From Megaustenia siamemsis (taxonomy: Eukaryota > Mollusca > Gastropoda > Stylommatophora > Ariophantidae), in the NCBI GenBank assembly GCA_032433765.1, contig JAVIAB010000092.1:102822064-102886063 (forward strand): a stretch of DNA of 64,000 bases. The letters are read 5' to 3'. A program made the position numbers and the translations under genes. This document shows, piece by piece, positions 63,745-64,000 of this stretch; the first letter of the stretch is position 1, and every line of letters starts with the position of its first letter. The notes beneath the pieces are model-generated. The model did not search any database, was not told the DNA's origin, and saw nothing but the letters and a program-made list of their open reading frames with translations.

Positions 63745-64000
63745 GTAATTTAAAAAAAATATAAATGTGGGGAGAGGATGTGGGTGGGAGAATCAGCTAA
63801 AGTAACTTTTACAGTTTATAGAAGTGTGCCAAACAAATCACGGTTTTTACGTTTAATGGGACAGATATAAACAGAAGTTTGCATTTAATATAATACATAA
63901 AAAAAACGGATGAAGAAATCAACCATAATAAGGTATTGCTTAGCACGGGGAAAATTCTATCTTGTTTTAAATGCGATGTTTCAGTTTCCTGTTTGTTCAA

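Overview
The window is animal nuclear DNA, AT-rich and intron-dominated, not prokaryotic. It contains spliced exons with GT/AG borders, tRNA-derived SINEs, many 5'-truncated non-LTR retrotransposons with target-site duplications (TSDs), a Penelope-like remnant and a mariner remnant. One gene present, DPCD, is tied to motile cilia, so the host is a ciliated metazoan. The mix of repeat families suggests an invertebrate. I cannot name the species.

Two real genes can be assembled by reading splice junctions; no single exon is longer than about 140 bp. (1) CACUL1 (CDK2-associated, cullin-like protein), + strand: the last five coding exons, 1141-10528, joined in frame to a stop and encoding the C-terminal 160 residues. 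The 5' part lies before the window. (2) DPCD, - strand: all six coding exons, 55142 down to 27417, spliced in frame to a complete 200-residue protein (603 coding nt including the stop) over 27.7 kb. The genes are tail to tail, about 17 kb apart.

Layout: 1-10.5 kb, CACUL1 exons in introns holding retrotransposon pieces and SINEs. 10.5-27.4 kb, intergenic: SINEs, a 41-bp tandem array and a three-layer nest (family D broken by C, in turn broken by A). 27.4-55.1 kb, DPCD, whose introns hold copies of nine non-LTR groups, a mariner relic, a Penelope-like GIY-YIG relic and clustered SINEs. 55.1-64 kb, mostly unique AT-rich DNA upstream of DPCD with two more family-A insertions and two speculative first exons.

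Retrotransposon families are lettered A-I here for convenience. Family A looks recently active: five 3' ends are almost identical over about 200 bp, and one copy keeps a 774-codon open frame. Several insertions can be dated relative to each other by intact TSDs. The most interesting non-repeat signal is a 315-bp symmetric phase-0 open exon candidate (36933-37247, - strand) inside phase-0 intron 3 of DPCD, bounded exactly by an acceptor and a donor. No defence system, CRISPR array, operon or other clearly novel multi-gene system is visible.
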